Source: Chryseobacterium camelliae
Lineage (GTDB): Bacteria; Bacteroidota; Bacteroidia; Flavobacteriales; Weeksellaceae
NCBI RefSeq assembly: GCF_002770595.1
Contig: NZ_CP022986.1
Span: 2,418,001-2,482,000, forward strand
Direction: 5' to 3'
Length of the DNA stretch: 64,000 nt
The position numbers were made by a program, and so were the translations under genes. The notes under the pieces are model-generated. The model saw only the letters and a program-made list of their open reading frames with translations. It did no database searches and had not been told where the DNA came from. Positions 8,081 through 16,977 of the stretch are shown here, in pieces (the stretch's first letter is position 1; each line of letters begins with the position of its first letter).

Positions 8081-9301
8081 ATGAAGTTAGGAAAATCAGA
8101 ACTGAAAGAAAATACGGTTATACAGATCAGCGGTTCGAAAAGTATTTCGAATCGTTTGTTGATTCTGGAAAGCCTGTTCAGCAACATCCGGATTGGAAAC
8201 CTCTCCAATTCCCAGGACACCCAATTGCTCAAAAAAGCATTATCTGAAAACACAGAAACAGTAGACATCCATCACGCGGGGACCGCCATGCGCTTCCTGA
8301 CGTCGTATTATTCGATTATGGATGGGAAAACAACCGTGCTTACCGGATCACAACGCATGAAGGAACGGCCCATCGGATACCTGGTGAATGCACTAAGGGA
8401 TCTCGGTGCTGAAATCGAATACCTTGAAAACGAAGGTTTCCCGCCTTTAAAAATTACCGGGAAAAAGATCGTTAAAACATCCGTGGAGGTTCCTGCCCAC
8501 ATTTCAAGCCAGTTCATTACGTCTCTCCTGCTGATCGCAGGAAAACTGGACAACGGACTGGAAATACACCTTACAGGTGAGATAACCTCAAGGTCATACA
8601 TTGAAATGACCCTGGATATCCTGACGAAAGCCGGCATTCAGAACAGCTTTACTGGAAACACGATTAAAGTAGAGCCATTTGCAGGAGATCAGTCAGCAGC
8701 AATAGCCTATGAAGTGGAAAGCGACTGGAGCTCTGCCTCTTATTTCTATTCCTTTGCCGCTTTAGGAAGAAAAACCATTCAACTGAAAAGTTTTTACCGG
8801 GAATCTACCCAGGGAGACTCGGCAATTGCAGCAATTTATAAGGAATTCTTCGGAATCAACACCACGTTCACGGAAGAGGAACATAAGATCACGCTCGAGC
8901 CTGTACAGGAATTCACGTTCCCGGAAAAGATCGTTCTGGATATGAACAATTGTCCGGACATCGCACAGACGCTTTGTGTGACCGCGGCAGCACTGCAAAT
9001 CCCGTTTGAAATCTCAGGACTTGGAACACTGAGGGTCAAGGAAACCGACCGCCTTTCAGCACTGTATAATGAACTGGAAAAACTGGGCGCCAAAACTGAA
9101 ATTACAGACGCTACCATTGCATCCCTGAGTTTCAATGAGCCTCAGGAAGATATTTCCATCAGGACGTACCAGGATCACAGGATGGCCATGAGCTTTGCCC
9201 CTTTCTGCCTGATGCAGGAATTGAACATCGAAGACGAAGAAGTTGTGGAAAAATCATACCCGGCATTCTGGAATGATCTCAACAGCCTTCTGACGGAATG
9301 A
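8081..9301 (+). CDS. aroA: 3-phosphoshikimate 1-carboxyvinyltransferase (EPSP synthase)
   Basis: 406 residues from ATG 8081 (MKLGKSELKENTVIQISGSK). An in-frame ATG at 8057 is possible, but it abuts the inverted repeat, and the 8081 start sits behind an A-rich stretch, the context favoured in this group. It catalyses the sixth shikimate step, joining phosphoenolpyruvate to shikimate 3-phosphate in the cytoplasm. Visible hallmarks are SGSKSISNR, HHAGTAMRFLTSYYS (phosphate and PEP contacts), the GSQRMKERPIGYL loop, the CPDIAQTL segment, LRVKETDRLSAL and YQDHRMAMSFAPF. The order and length match the family. It stands alone before a terminator; no other aro gene is in the window. Confidence 0.95.
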   Translation: MKLGKSELKENTVIQISGSKSISNRLLILESLFSNIRIGNLSNSQDTQLLKKALSENTETVDIHHAGTAMRFLTSYYSIMDGKTTVLTGSQRMKERPIGYLVNALRDLGAEIEYLENEGFPPLKITGKKIVKTSVEVPAHISSQFITSLLLIAGKLDNGLEIHLTGEITSRSYIEMTLDILTKAGIQNSFTGNTIKVEPFAGDQSAAIAYEVESDWSSASYFYSFAALGRKTIQLKSFYRESTQGDSAIAAIYKEFFGINTTFTEEEHKITLEPVQEFTFPEKIVLDMNNCPDIAQTLCVTAAALQIPFEISGLGTLRVKETDRLSALYNELEKLGAKTEITDATIASLSFNEPQEDISIRTYQDHRMAMSFAPFCLMQELNIEDEEVVEKSYPAFWNDLNSLLTE

Positions 9302-9327
9302 TCTGTTATGTATAAGCTAAATAATAC

Positions 9328-9354
9328 AAAGGCTACCCTTATCCGGTAGCCTTT
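9328..9354. terminator. Terminator between convergent aroA and phosphatase genes
   Basis: The perfect arms AAAGGCTACC and GGTAGCCTTT enclose a loop of seven bases. It lies between two convergent stop codons, so it probably works in both directions, although the T-tract is short. Confidence 0.75.
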
Positions 9355-9381
9355 GGCATTAGAATTAATACGTATAATTAT

Positions 9382-11211
9382 TTATTTCTGAATTCCGTAT
9401 GCGGACAGGATCTTGTGAAAGATCTCCGCGTTTTCAAAGAGTCCAGTAAATTCGCCTGAATTCGGTCCATAGGCAAATACGCTTGCAGGAATTGCGGTGT
9501 GGTCATTGGTGCTGAAGTTCCCGAGCACCCAGCCTTCTTGCAGGCTTCCGTCCAGCAGGGTAAGTCCGCCGGTTTCATGATCTCCCAAGACAATCACCAG
9601 GGTTTCCTTATTCTCATCCGAAAATTTCATGGCTTTCCCAACTACGGCATCAAAGTCCAGCAGCTCAGTAACCAGCTGTTCTATATTGTTGCTGTGGCCG
9701 CCTCCATCAGTCTGGGAAGCTTCCACCATCATAAAAAAACCTTTATCATTGGATTTCAGATTGTTTAAAGTAAGGTCAAAAGCATCCGACAGCCAGTTTC
9801 CTCTTCCGTTGGTTATCCTCTGGGACGCCATCGGATCTATAACGACGGTACGGTTGCTGATTTTTCCCGCTGATTTCAGGTCGCGGTACACATCAATCTT
9901 TGCTTCTTTGAATTTCTGTTCTGTTTCCGGTGTCAGTCCGCTGGTCGGTCCCCCGATCAGGATTTTTGTTTTGGAAGCAATAAAATCTTTCAGGATGGAT
10001 GCTGAACTGTTCCTGTTATCGGAATGAGCGTAGAAATCTGCCGGGGTGGCATCAGTCACGTCGCCGGTAGAAATTAATCCCGACACCATTCCTTGACCGG
10101 CAATAATATCCGGGATCTGGACTAATGCTTTTCCTGAAGCACCCACCCCTACAAATGTATTTTTTGTCTTTATTCCGGTTGCAAATGCTGTGGAACCGGG
10201 AGCCGAATCCGTGATATATGCATTATAGGAATTGGTTTTGGACAGTCCGGTGGCCTTCATATTGAAGACATTGAGCTTTCCTTTATTAGCCGTAAAGGCG
10301 GCGTAGTACTGAGGTAAAGAAGTACCGTCCGGGATCAGGAGGATAACATTCTTTACTTTCTTCCGGATTCCGTCTGTGGCATATGTAGGGGTGTACGGTA
10401 TATAGTCTTTTGTGTTTTTGTAGAAATTTTTCGGAATTGAATTCATGAATTTCTTAAGGTCAGGGATATGGTCCGTATTGATATAGTCCACACCCATATC
10501 GATCAGGTTTACCCATGCATTGGTAAAATCGGGAGCTCCGTAAAAACGGACCGGCTTTTGTGAAGCATGTGCTTTTTCAACCACTTTTGTAATCCGCTCT
10601 TTTTCTTCATCCCTCGGAATGCCTTTACCGCTCCATTTCACCAGATCTGTAAATGAAGCACTGAACATCCCCACCCTTTTCAGCTGGTCTGAAGTATAGG
10701 CCTGATTGAGGTCTCCATCAAAATAAAGGTATTCCGGGTAGTTTTTAAAGTACTCCGGCTTTGGCCGGTCCCCTGTAATGACTATTTTAATTTCAGGATT
10801 CCCGGTAATTTCCGGATATTTTTTTAATATGCTGACCAGTGCTGCAAGGCTTGCCTCATAATCCTGTTTGATATCAATCAGGAGCTGAAGCTTTTTTTTC
10901 TGTCCGTCCGGAAAAATATCTCCTTTGTTCAGCTTGATCTGCTTTGAAATATTATCCAGGTAAAGCTTTTCCAGGGTCCTGTCCGGGTTAAGATCTTTCT
11001 CCGTATGGGCCACCCACAACTGGTTTTTTACCAGGAAAACATCGGTTTCTATGGAACCGAAATGGGCATAATAAGCTTCCCAGAACGGGACATCCTGCAT
11101 ATAATCATTGTGCGAATGCGCATTGGCTACGCTATAGTTTAAGTAATTCTGCGCCTGAGCCTGAGCGCAGAATGCGACAGCTACTGCTGCCCAAATTTTC
11201 AATATTTTCAT
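9382..11211 (-). CDS. Exported fusion of a GDPD/PI-PLC-like domain and alkaline phosphatase
   Basis: 609 residues with a signal peptide (cut near AQAQA-Q21). Residues about 25-260 resemble glycerophosphodiester phosphodiesterase/PI-PLC-like barrels: AHSHNDY at 31-37, ETDVFL at 55-60, then LLIDIK near 110 and YINTDHIP at its end. Residues about 285-605 are a PhoA-type alkaline phosphatase: PDGTS near 294, the nucleophile Ser336 in TDSAPGSTAFATG, metal ligands in EASQTDGGGHSNN (497-509), GDHETGG (543-549) and His571. A periplasmic enzyme that splits a phosphodiester and then removes the phosphate is the simplest reading. It follows a SusC/SusD pair in the same orientation, with a hairpin between them. 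Whether the N-terminal domain is catalytic is unproven. Confidence 0.88.
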   Translation of the reverse strand: MKILKIWAAVAVAFCAQAQAQNYLNYSVANAHSHNDYMQDVPFWEAYYAHFGSIETDVFLVKNQLWVAHTEKDLNPDRTLEKLYLDNISKQIKLNKGDIFPDGQKKKLQLLIDIKQDYEASLAALVSILKKYPEITGNPEIKIVITGDRPKPEYFKNYPEYLYFDGDLNQAYTSDQLKRVGMFSASFTDLVKWSGKGIPRDEEKERITKVVEKAHASQKPVRFYGAPDFTNAWVNLIDMGVDYINTDHIPDLKKFMNSIPKNFYKNTKDYIPYTPTYATDGIRKKVKNVILLIPDGTSLPQYYAAFTANKGKLNVFNMKATGLSKTNSYNAYITDSAPGSTAFATGIKTKNTFVGVGASGKALVQIPDIIAGQGMVSGLISTGDVTDATPADFYAHSDNRNSSASILKDFIASKTKILIGGPTSGLTPETEQKFKEAKIDVYRDLKSAGKISNRTVVIDPMASQRITNGRGNWLSDAFDLTLNNLKSNDKGFFMMVEASQTDGGGHSNNIEQLVTELLDFDAVVGKAMKFSDENKETLVIVLGDHETGGLTLLDGSLQEGWVLGNFSTNDHTAIPASVFAYGPNSGEFTGLFENAEIFHKILSAYGIQK

Positions 11212-11221
11212 TATACCTTTT

Positions 11222-11258
11222 AAAAAAACACATCATCGCAGAATCCTGTGATGATGTG
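11222..11258 (-). terminator. Terminator or attenuator after susD
   Basis: On the minus strand ACATCATC, a 12-base loop and GATGATGT are followed by GTTTTTTT. It lies between the susD-like stop and the phosphatase ATG, so some transcripts would end here and the phosphatase would be made at a lower level. Confidence 0.7.
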
Positions 11259-11275
11259 GATTATACTATTATTAT

Positions 11276-12784
11276 TTACCAGCCTTCATTTTGTTTGATC
11301 ACCCCCTTGCTGTTGACGATTTCCACCTGTGGAACCGCCCATACATTATGTACTGAAGGGTTGAAATTCCTGGCTGCCCATACAATCTGTCCGTTGATGC
11401 CATGCAGAGGTGTTGCATAATTGGCCTGTGCATCTCCCCAACGCACCAGGTCCCTGTGACGGTCTGCCCATTCTCCGGCAAGCTCGCAGCGTCTTTCATG
11501 TTTCAGGTCAGCTAATGTACATCCTGTTTTCGGTGCTAAACCTGCACGTACCCTGATCCTGTTGATCTCCTGATCGGCATTCTGGCCCATCATCAGCATA
11601 GCTTCCGCTTTAATCAGGATTACCTCAGCATATCGCATGATCGGAACGGCAAGGTCCGTGCACGGATAATCACCGTTGGCACTTACGTGGCCGCTGTTCA
11701 AAGGATATTTAAAGGCATCCATATATTTGTTGAACTGGTAACCGGTAAGGGAGTTGCTGGAAGCATAAGTCCTTTCAGTCCCGTTAAATGTAAACTTATC
11801 CCCGATTTTCAGGATGGTAGCGCTTCTTCTTAAATCTCCTGTTTCATATTCGTCATACAACTCTTTGGTAGGCTGAAAATATCCCCAGCCATTGTATTGT
11901 CCCCAACCTTTGTTTTCAAGCATTACACCGGGAAGGATACTTCCTATGGAATTGAATTTAGGCGTACTCGGTACAGACCATATGTATTCTGAGCTGTAAT
12001 TATTTTCTGCTTTGAAAACGTCGGTATAATTCGTAAGGAGATTCCTGTTCCCTTTGGTAATGACCTCATTGGCCCAATACGCTGCATTCTGCCAGTCTTT
12101 CATAAACAGATAAACCTTCGCCAGCAACGCCCATGCGGCCACTTTATGCGGCCTTCCGTAATCCTTCGCAGGAAGCTGCTCCTGAAAAGGTAAAAGCTCT
12201 GCAGCTTTTTTCAGGTCCTGAACAATGTAGTTGTAATTTTCCATTACATTGGCAGCTCTTGGGATCGGATTAGGATCCGGGTCTTTGGTCCGGTCTACAA
12301 TGGGTACACCGGCTTTGTCATTCCCGTAATTGTAGGCCAGCTCAAAATACATCCGGCTGCTCATGAACAGTGCTTCACCGAGGTATTTATTTTTTACTGC
12401 TGCTGATGCCTGGATGTTATCCACATTCCTGATGACGCGGTTAGCCACACCAATTACGGTATACCTTTTATTCCACTGGGTTTCCAGGTCACCGGCCGCG
12501 ATGTAATTGCTGCTGAAGTTTTTGGCATTATCCGGTTCGCTTTTTGCTCTTCCCGTTACCATATCATCGCTGGCATTAATGAACCAGAAAAGCCCTCTTC
12601 CATAAAATTCGCTGTCGGCAAGCGGCCTGTACATGGCATTGGCTCCCGTTATCAGGTCATTCTCAGTTTTCCAGAAACTGGCTTCGGTAGGCGTTCCCTC
12701 CGGCTGAACATCCAGTTCTCCCGTACATGACAACAACATGACAGAGATTCCGGACACTAAACATATTTTGTTGAAAAGTTTCAT
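11276..12784 (-). CDS. SusD/RagB-type surface nutrient-binding lipoprotein
   Basis: 502 residues. The N-terminus MKLFNKICLVSGISVMLLSC has a lipobox at Cys20, so it is a lipoprotein exposed on the outer membrane. The body has the SusD family landmarks: early EASFWKTENDLITGANAMYR, TPR-like helices (AAWALLAKVYLFMKDWQNAAYWANEVI), and the C-terminal PIMRYAEVILIKAEAMLMMG followed by RIRVRAGL and ERRCELAGEWADRHRDLVRW. SusD proteins form the lid of the SusC transporter and capture substrate. It lies 25 bases after the SusC gene. The ligand cannot be read from the sequence; the phosphatase next door suggests a phosphorylated organic compound. Confidence 0.93.
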   Translation of the reverse strand: MKLFNKICLVSGISVMLLSCTGELDVQPEGTPTEASFWKTENDLITGANAMYRPLADSEFYGRGLFWFINASDDMVTGRAKSEPDNAKNFSSNYIAAGDLETQWNKRYTVIGVANRVIRNVDNIQASAAVKNKYLGEALFMSSRMYFELAYNYGNDKAGVPIVDRTKDPDPNPIPRAANVMENYNYIVQDLKKAAELLPFQEQLPAKDYGRPHKVAAWALLAKVYLFMKDWQNAAYWANEVITKGNRNLLTNYTDVFKAENNYSSEYIWSVPSTPKFNSIGSILPGVMLENKGWGQYNGWGYFQPTKELYDEYETGDLRRSATILKIGDKFTFNGTERTYASSNSLTGYQFNKYMDAFKYPLNSGHVSANGDYPCTDLAVPIMRYAEVILIKAEAMLMMGQNADQEINRIRVRAGLAPKTGCTLADLKHERRCELAGEWADRHRDLVRWGDAQANYATPLHGINGQIVWAARNFNPSVHNVWAVPQVEIVNSKGVIKQNEGW

Positions 12785-12809
12785 TGTTTTTGATTTTTAA
12801 TGATTAAAA

Positions 12810-15698
12810 TTATAATCCGACCTCCAGTCCGAAGATGAAGGCACGTGCCTGCGGGTATCTGCCGGTATCCACTCCGTAAGAATTCATGCCCACTTCAGGG
12901 TCAAAGCCTGTATATTTGGTAATGGTCAGCAGGTTGTTTGTAGTCACATAAATCCTTAGCTTACTGACATCCAGCTTACGGTACAGCTCTATCGGCAATG
13001 AATACCCGATGGTGAGGTTTTTCAGCCTCAGATACGATCCGTCTTCTACATAGAAATCAGACACTTTGGAATAGTTGCCGCTCGGGTCTCCCTGTACCAG
13101 CCTTGGGATATTGGTATCGGTGTTCTGCGGGGTCCATGCATTCAGGATATCCCTGTCCATATTATAATTCTGTCCTGTACCGCCCGGATTCAGGGAAATA
13201 AATTTAAGCCCGTTGAAGATTTTATTTCCATACACACCCTGTACAAAAAGGTTGAGGTCAAAATTCTTCCAGGTCATATTGTATGACAATCCGTAAGAGA
13301 ATTTCGGGTACGGACTTCCGAGATTTACGAAATCACTGTTGTTCAGCGTTCCCGTATTCCCTTCTTTCTTAAGGAATTTGATATCCCCCGGTTTGGCATT
13401 GGGCTGGATGAGGTTCCCGTTTGCATCTTTGTAATTATTGATCTCCTCCTGAGACTGGAAAATCCCGCCCGTTCTATAACCATAAAACGAATACAGAGGA
13501 TCACCAACTTTTACACGCGTTGGTTTCAGCACGCCCCTCACTCCATTATCATTGATGAAAATCTCATCCACTCCCGCCAGTTGCTTCACCGTATTTTTTA
13601 GTTGGCTGAATACAACTCCAATGGAATAGGTGAAATCACCGGTTTTTTTACTGTTATAATTGATTCCCAGTTCGTATCCTTTATCCTGGAAAAGTCCGGC
13701 ATTAATGTACTGATTACTGTATGTAGCCGTACTTGGTAGGCTTACATTGAAGATCTGGTCTTTGGAATTTTTAATGAAGTAATCGAACTGCAAGGAAAGA
13801 CTGTTATGGAAAAATGACGCATCCATCCCGAAGTCGGTCTGCTCAGATTTCCCCCATTTCAGGTCCGGATTGGGACGTGTTGTAGCGTAATAAGCGATAT
13901 TCTGGGAAGGGTCCTGTCCGAAAATCACATTGTTGTACCTTGTCATCAGCGGATTGACCGCTTGGGAAGAAATTCCCCCTAGGTTACCTAAAATACCATA
14001 ACTTCCCCTGAACTTCAGGTTGGAAAGCCAGGCTATATCTTTCATAAAGTTTTCTTTAGAAGGCACCCATGCTCCTGAAACTGCATAATAATTGGCAAAC
14101 CTGTTTTGTGGTGCTACCAGGGAAGAGCCGTCCCTTCTTCCTAATACGCTAACGATATACTTACCGGCATAATCATAGTTGACCCTTGCCAGATAGGATA
14201 CCAATGCCTGTCTGAATCTATAGCTTGATACCTCCCTGTTGGTATCAGCGGCATTCTGCAGGTACTGGAATGTTTCTGCTTCACTTCTGAAGTCATACGA
14301 TTTGGCTATGAAGCCGTCATCAACAGTTTTCTGGAAGGTAAATCCGGCCAGGAAATCAAAATTATGCCTTCCCGGAGAAAACTTATAGGTCAAGAGCTGC
14401 TCAGCCAGTGACGTAGAAGAATTGTTGGACTGGTATTCCAGGCTGTTCATATCAAATATCTTCCCTACTTCCGGAACCCTGGCTGTAAAGGTCTTCATAT
14501 CTCCGATCTTAAAAGTCTGCGAGAAGTTGGACCGGTACTTTAGATCCTTTGCCAGAGTAATTTCTGCATAAGGATTGATCAGGATTTCGTGGGTAGGATT
14601 CCTGATACTGATCCTTTTAAGGTAGGCAACCGGGTTAATGACATCTCCATAACCTCCGGCCACATCAACCGGCAATCCCGAAAAGGCTCCTGAAGAGGTA
14701 TATACAGGAACATTCGGAGGATAATACATGGCCGCTACAATGGCTCCGGTATATCCGTTCCTGGTATCGGCTGTATTTCCGTCGGAATAATTGTAGTACA
14801 TATTTTCCCCGATGGTCAGCCAGTCTTTCACTTTATGCTCGGAATTGACCCTGAAGTTGTATCTTTTGGACTGTGTATTCAATAAGATCCCTTCCAGGTT
14901 CCGGTGATTCATCCCAACGAAATACCTCGACTTTTCATTGCCTCCGCTTACATTCATATTGTACTCCTGGATGGCTCCTGTCCGGAAGATTTCCTTCATC
15001 CAGTCGGTCCGGGTAATTCTTCCGTCCGGATACAGGTTTGGATTAAAAGCTATGGGGAGATTGTTCAGCTTGCCGGCATTTTCATACGCCTTGTACATCA
15101 CATCCTGGAATTCGGCTGCATTAAGGGTTTCTTTTATTTTCCAGGCCTGGTTCAGGCCGTATTTAACATCAAAGTCTACTGTAAGATTACCTTTCCTGCC
15201 TTTCTTGGTCGTGATGAGTATGACCCCTCCAGATGATCTAGCGCCGTAAATGGCTGCAGAAGCATCTTTAAGGACTGATATATCCTGGATATCGTTCGGG
15301 TTAATGGATGGGGTACCGTTAAAAACAACACCATCCACTACATACAACGGGGTTTCTCCGTTAATTCCTCCCAGACCCCGGATATTTACCTTAGGGGTTC
15401 CGTTAGGGTCACCTCCTTCATTCACCACGGTAACACCGGCAGCTTTTCCCTGCAGGGCTTCGCCCACTCCGGATAATGACCTGGAAGTAATTTTATCCAG
15501 TGAAGCTTCAGTTACGGCTCCTGAAACCTTTGTCTTTTTCTGGGTTCCGTATCCTACAACAACCACCTCGTCCAGAGACTTTTCTTTTAAGCTGTCTTTT
15601 TTCTGAGCGAGGAATAACGGTGAAGCCGACAGAGCACCAATGAGCAATACCCGTCCCGTAAGATAACCTACTGAGACCGGGATCTTAAATACATTCAT
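12810..15698 (-). CDS. SusC/RagA-type TonB-dependent outer membrane transporter
   Basis: 962 residues. After the signal peptide (MNVFKIPVSVGYLTGRVLLI..., cut near FLAQ) the TonB box region KSLDEVVVVGYGTQKK comes immediately. The CarboxypepD-like domain usually found at the N-terminus of SusC proteins is missing. The plug carries the family motif (GVTVVNEGGDPNGTPKVNIR, LYVVDGVVFNG, ILKDASAAIYGARSSGGVI). The 22-strand barrel fills the rest and ends in the usual aromatic-containing strand (ARAFIFGLEVGL). It imports substrate across the outer membrane with TonB energy, in complex with the SusD protein encoded next. A -7-like TAATTTTG lies 24 bases upstream on the minus strand. Confidence 0.94.
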   Translation of the reverse strand: MNVFKIPVSVGYLTGRVLLIGALSASPLFLAQKKDSLKEKSLDEVVVVGYGTQKKTKVSGAVTEASLDKITSRSLSGVGEALQGKAAGVTVVNEGGDPNGTPKVNIRGLGGINGETPLYVVDGVVFNGTPSINPNDIQDISVLKDASAAIYGARSSGGVILITTKKGRKGNLTVDFDVKYGLNQAWKIKETLNAAEFQDVMYKAYENAGKLNNLPIAFNPNLYPDGRITRTDWMKEIFRTGAIQEYNMNVSGGNEKSRYFVGMNHRNLEGILLNTQSKRYNFRVNSEHKVKDWLTIGENMYYNYSDGNTADTRNGYTGAIVAAMYYPPNVPVYTSSGAFSGLPVDVAGGYGDVINPVAYLKRISIRNPTHEILINPYAEITLAKDLKYRSNFSQTFKIGDMKTFTARVPEVGKIFDMNSLEYQSNNSSTSLAEQLLTYKFSPGRHNFDFLAGFTFQKTVDDGFIAKSYDFRSEAETFQYLQNAADTNREVSSYRFRQALVSYLARVNYDYAGKYIVSVLGRRDGSSLVAPQNRFANYYAVSGAWVPSKENFMKDIAWLSNLKFRGSYGILGNLGGISSQAVNPLMTRYNNVIFGQDPSQNIAYYATTRPNPDLKWGKSEQTDFGMDASFFHNSLSLQFDYFIKNSKDQIFNVSLPSTATYSNQYINAGLFQDKGYELGINYNSKKTGDFTYSIGVVFSQLKNTVKQLAGVDEIFINDNGVRGVLKPTRVKVGDPLYSFYGYRTGGIFQSQEEINNYKDANGNLIQPNAKPGDIKFLKKEGNTGTLNNSDFVNLGSPYPKFSYGLSYNMTWKNFDLNLFVQGVYGNKIFNGLKFISLNPGGTGQNYNMDRDILNAWTPQNTDTNIPRLVQGDPSGNYSKVSDFYVEDGSYLRLKNLTIGYSLPIELYRKLDVSKLRIYVTTNNLLTITKYTGFDPEVGMNSYGVDTGRYPQARAFIFGLEVGL

Positions 15699-16087
15699 AA
15701 AATCCTTGATTTAACTTGATGCAAAATTAGACCAGCCTTGCCAACCGGATCATTACGGTTTCGTTGTGCTTTTGTTAAGAAATTTTATCTCTATAAAAAT
15801 AGTATTGTATGGGTTGAAGAATTAAGATGCTTTGCATCAGCAATGTAGATATCAAGATAAGTATTCTGTCTATACCTGATCTGTTTTTAAGTTTAAATTT
15901 GTTTTAAATTTATTACCCAACCGGGAAAATAGACTAAAATAATCTCATTTCACTGTCCGCTTTTAAGAATGAATACATGAGAGAGTTCATTTTCTTTTTT
16001 TACATTTGCTGAAATCATTTTCCGGGGAATACAGCAGTAGAAAACTGTCCGGAAAAAACAGAAAACAATTAAAATTCCAACTATTCC
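15699..16087. other. Intergenic region between divergent susC and SDR genes
   Basis: 389 AT-rich bases hold no gene that I can support. Promoter-like words face both ways: TAATTTTG on the minus strand at 15729-15722 for susC and TACATTTG on the plus strand at 16001-16008 for the SDR gene. Neither has a convincing TTG at the right spacing. No operator-like palindrome stands out. Confidence 0.5.
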
Positions 16088-16876
16088 ATGACCATCATCA
16101 TTACAGGAACCTCTTCAGGGATCGGTTTCGCTTTAGCAGAATATTTCGGTAAAAAAGGCCATAAAGTTTATGGCCTGAGCAGAAAGCATACTGAAAGCAA
16201 TTATTTCAGCTGTATCCCGACGGATGTGACAGATCCTGATGCGGTGCAAAACGCCATTGCGGAGGTTCTGAAAACCGAAACGAGGATCGATGTTCTGATC
16301 AACAATGCAGGCATGGGAATGGTAGGCTCCGTGGAAGATTCTGCCAAAGAAGATATTTTGAAGCTATTCAACCTCAACTTAATAGGGGCAGTACAGATGA
16401 TGAGTGCGGTGATGCCGAATATGAGGGCGCACAAATCCGGAAAGATCATCAATGTTTCCAGTATCGGAAGTGAAATGGGACTGCCGTTCCGTGGATTCTA
16501 TTCAGCTTCAAAATCGGCTCTGGACAAAGTTACGGAGGCTATGCGTTATGAGGTATATCCATGGAATATCCATGTTTGTTCGCTGCATCTGGGAGACATC
16601 AAAACCAATATTGCAGAAAACCGTGTGCGGACCCAAGTATCCGAACCTTACCAATCTGTTTTTGATAAGGTGTATGCTTTAATGAACTCGCATGTCGGCG
16701 ATGGCACAGAGCCGCATGAAGTTGCAGAATACATCGACAGGCTTTTGAACAAGGACAAATGGAAAGCCCACTATTACTTCGGAAAGTTCGGACAGAAGAT
16801 CGGGGTCCCGCTGAAATGGATCCTTCCGCAGGGGACTTACGAAAATCTGATGAAGAAATATAATAAACTGGATTAG
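16088..16876 (+). CDS. Short-chain dehydrogenase/reductase
   Basis: 262 residues. The classical SDR motifs are present: TGTSSGIG at 7-14 for the dinucleotide, NNAGMGMVG near 76-84, the catalytic Ser in NVSSIGSE near 127 and YSASKSALDK near 142 with Tyr and Lys. The C-terminal part (about 185-262) ends with a basic segment typical of cytosolic SDRs acting on lipids or steroids. It would oxidise or reduce a hydroxyl/keto group with NAD(P). The substrate cannot be told. It stands alone on the plus strand, 100 bases before an unrelated outer-membrane gene. Confidence 0.9.
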   Translation: MTIIITGTSSGIGFALAEYFGKKGHKVYGLSRKHTESNYFSCIPTDVTDPDAVQNAIAEVLKTETRIDVLINNAGMGMVGSVEDSAKEDILKLFNLNLIGAVQMMSAVMPNMRAHKSGKIINVSSIGSEMGLPFRGFYSASKSALDKVTEAMRYEVYPWNIHVCSLHLGDIKTNIAENRVRTQVSEPYQSVFDKVYALMNSHVGDGTEPHEVAEYIDRLLNKDKWKAHYYFGKFGQKIGVPLKWILPQGTYENLMKKYNKLD

Positions 16877-16977
16877 TTTCAGTTATTACATCAGTCCAAT
16901 ACTTGTCTTAACCATCAGCACACAGCTAATCAGAATCCGCTTTAAGATCTTTAACCCATAATGTTGTCCACCAAGGC

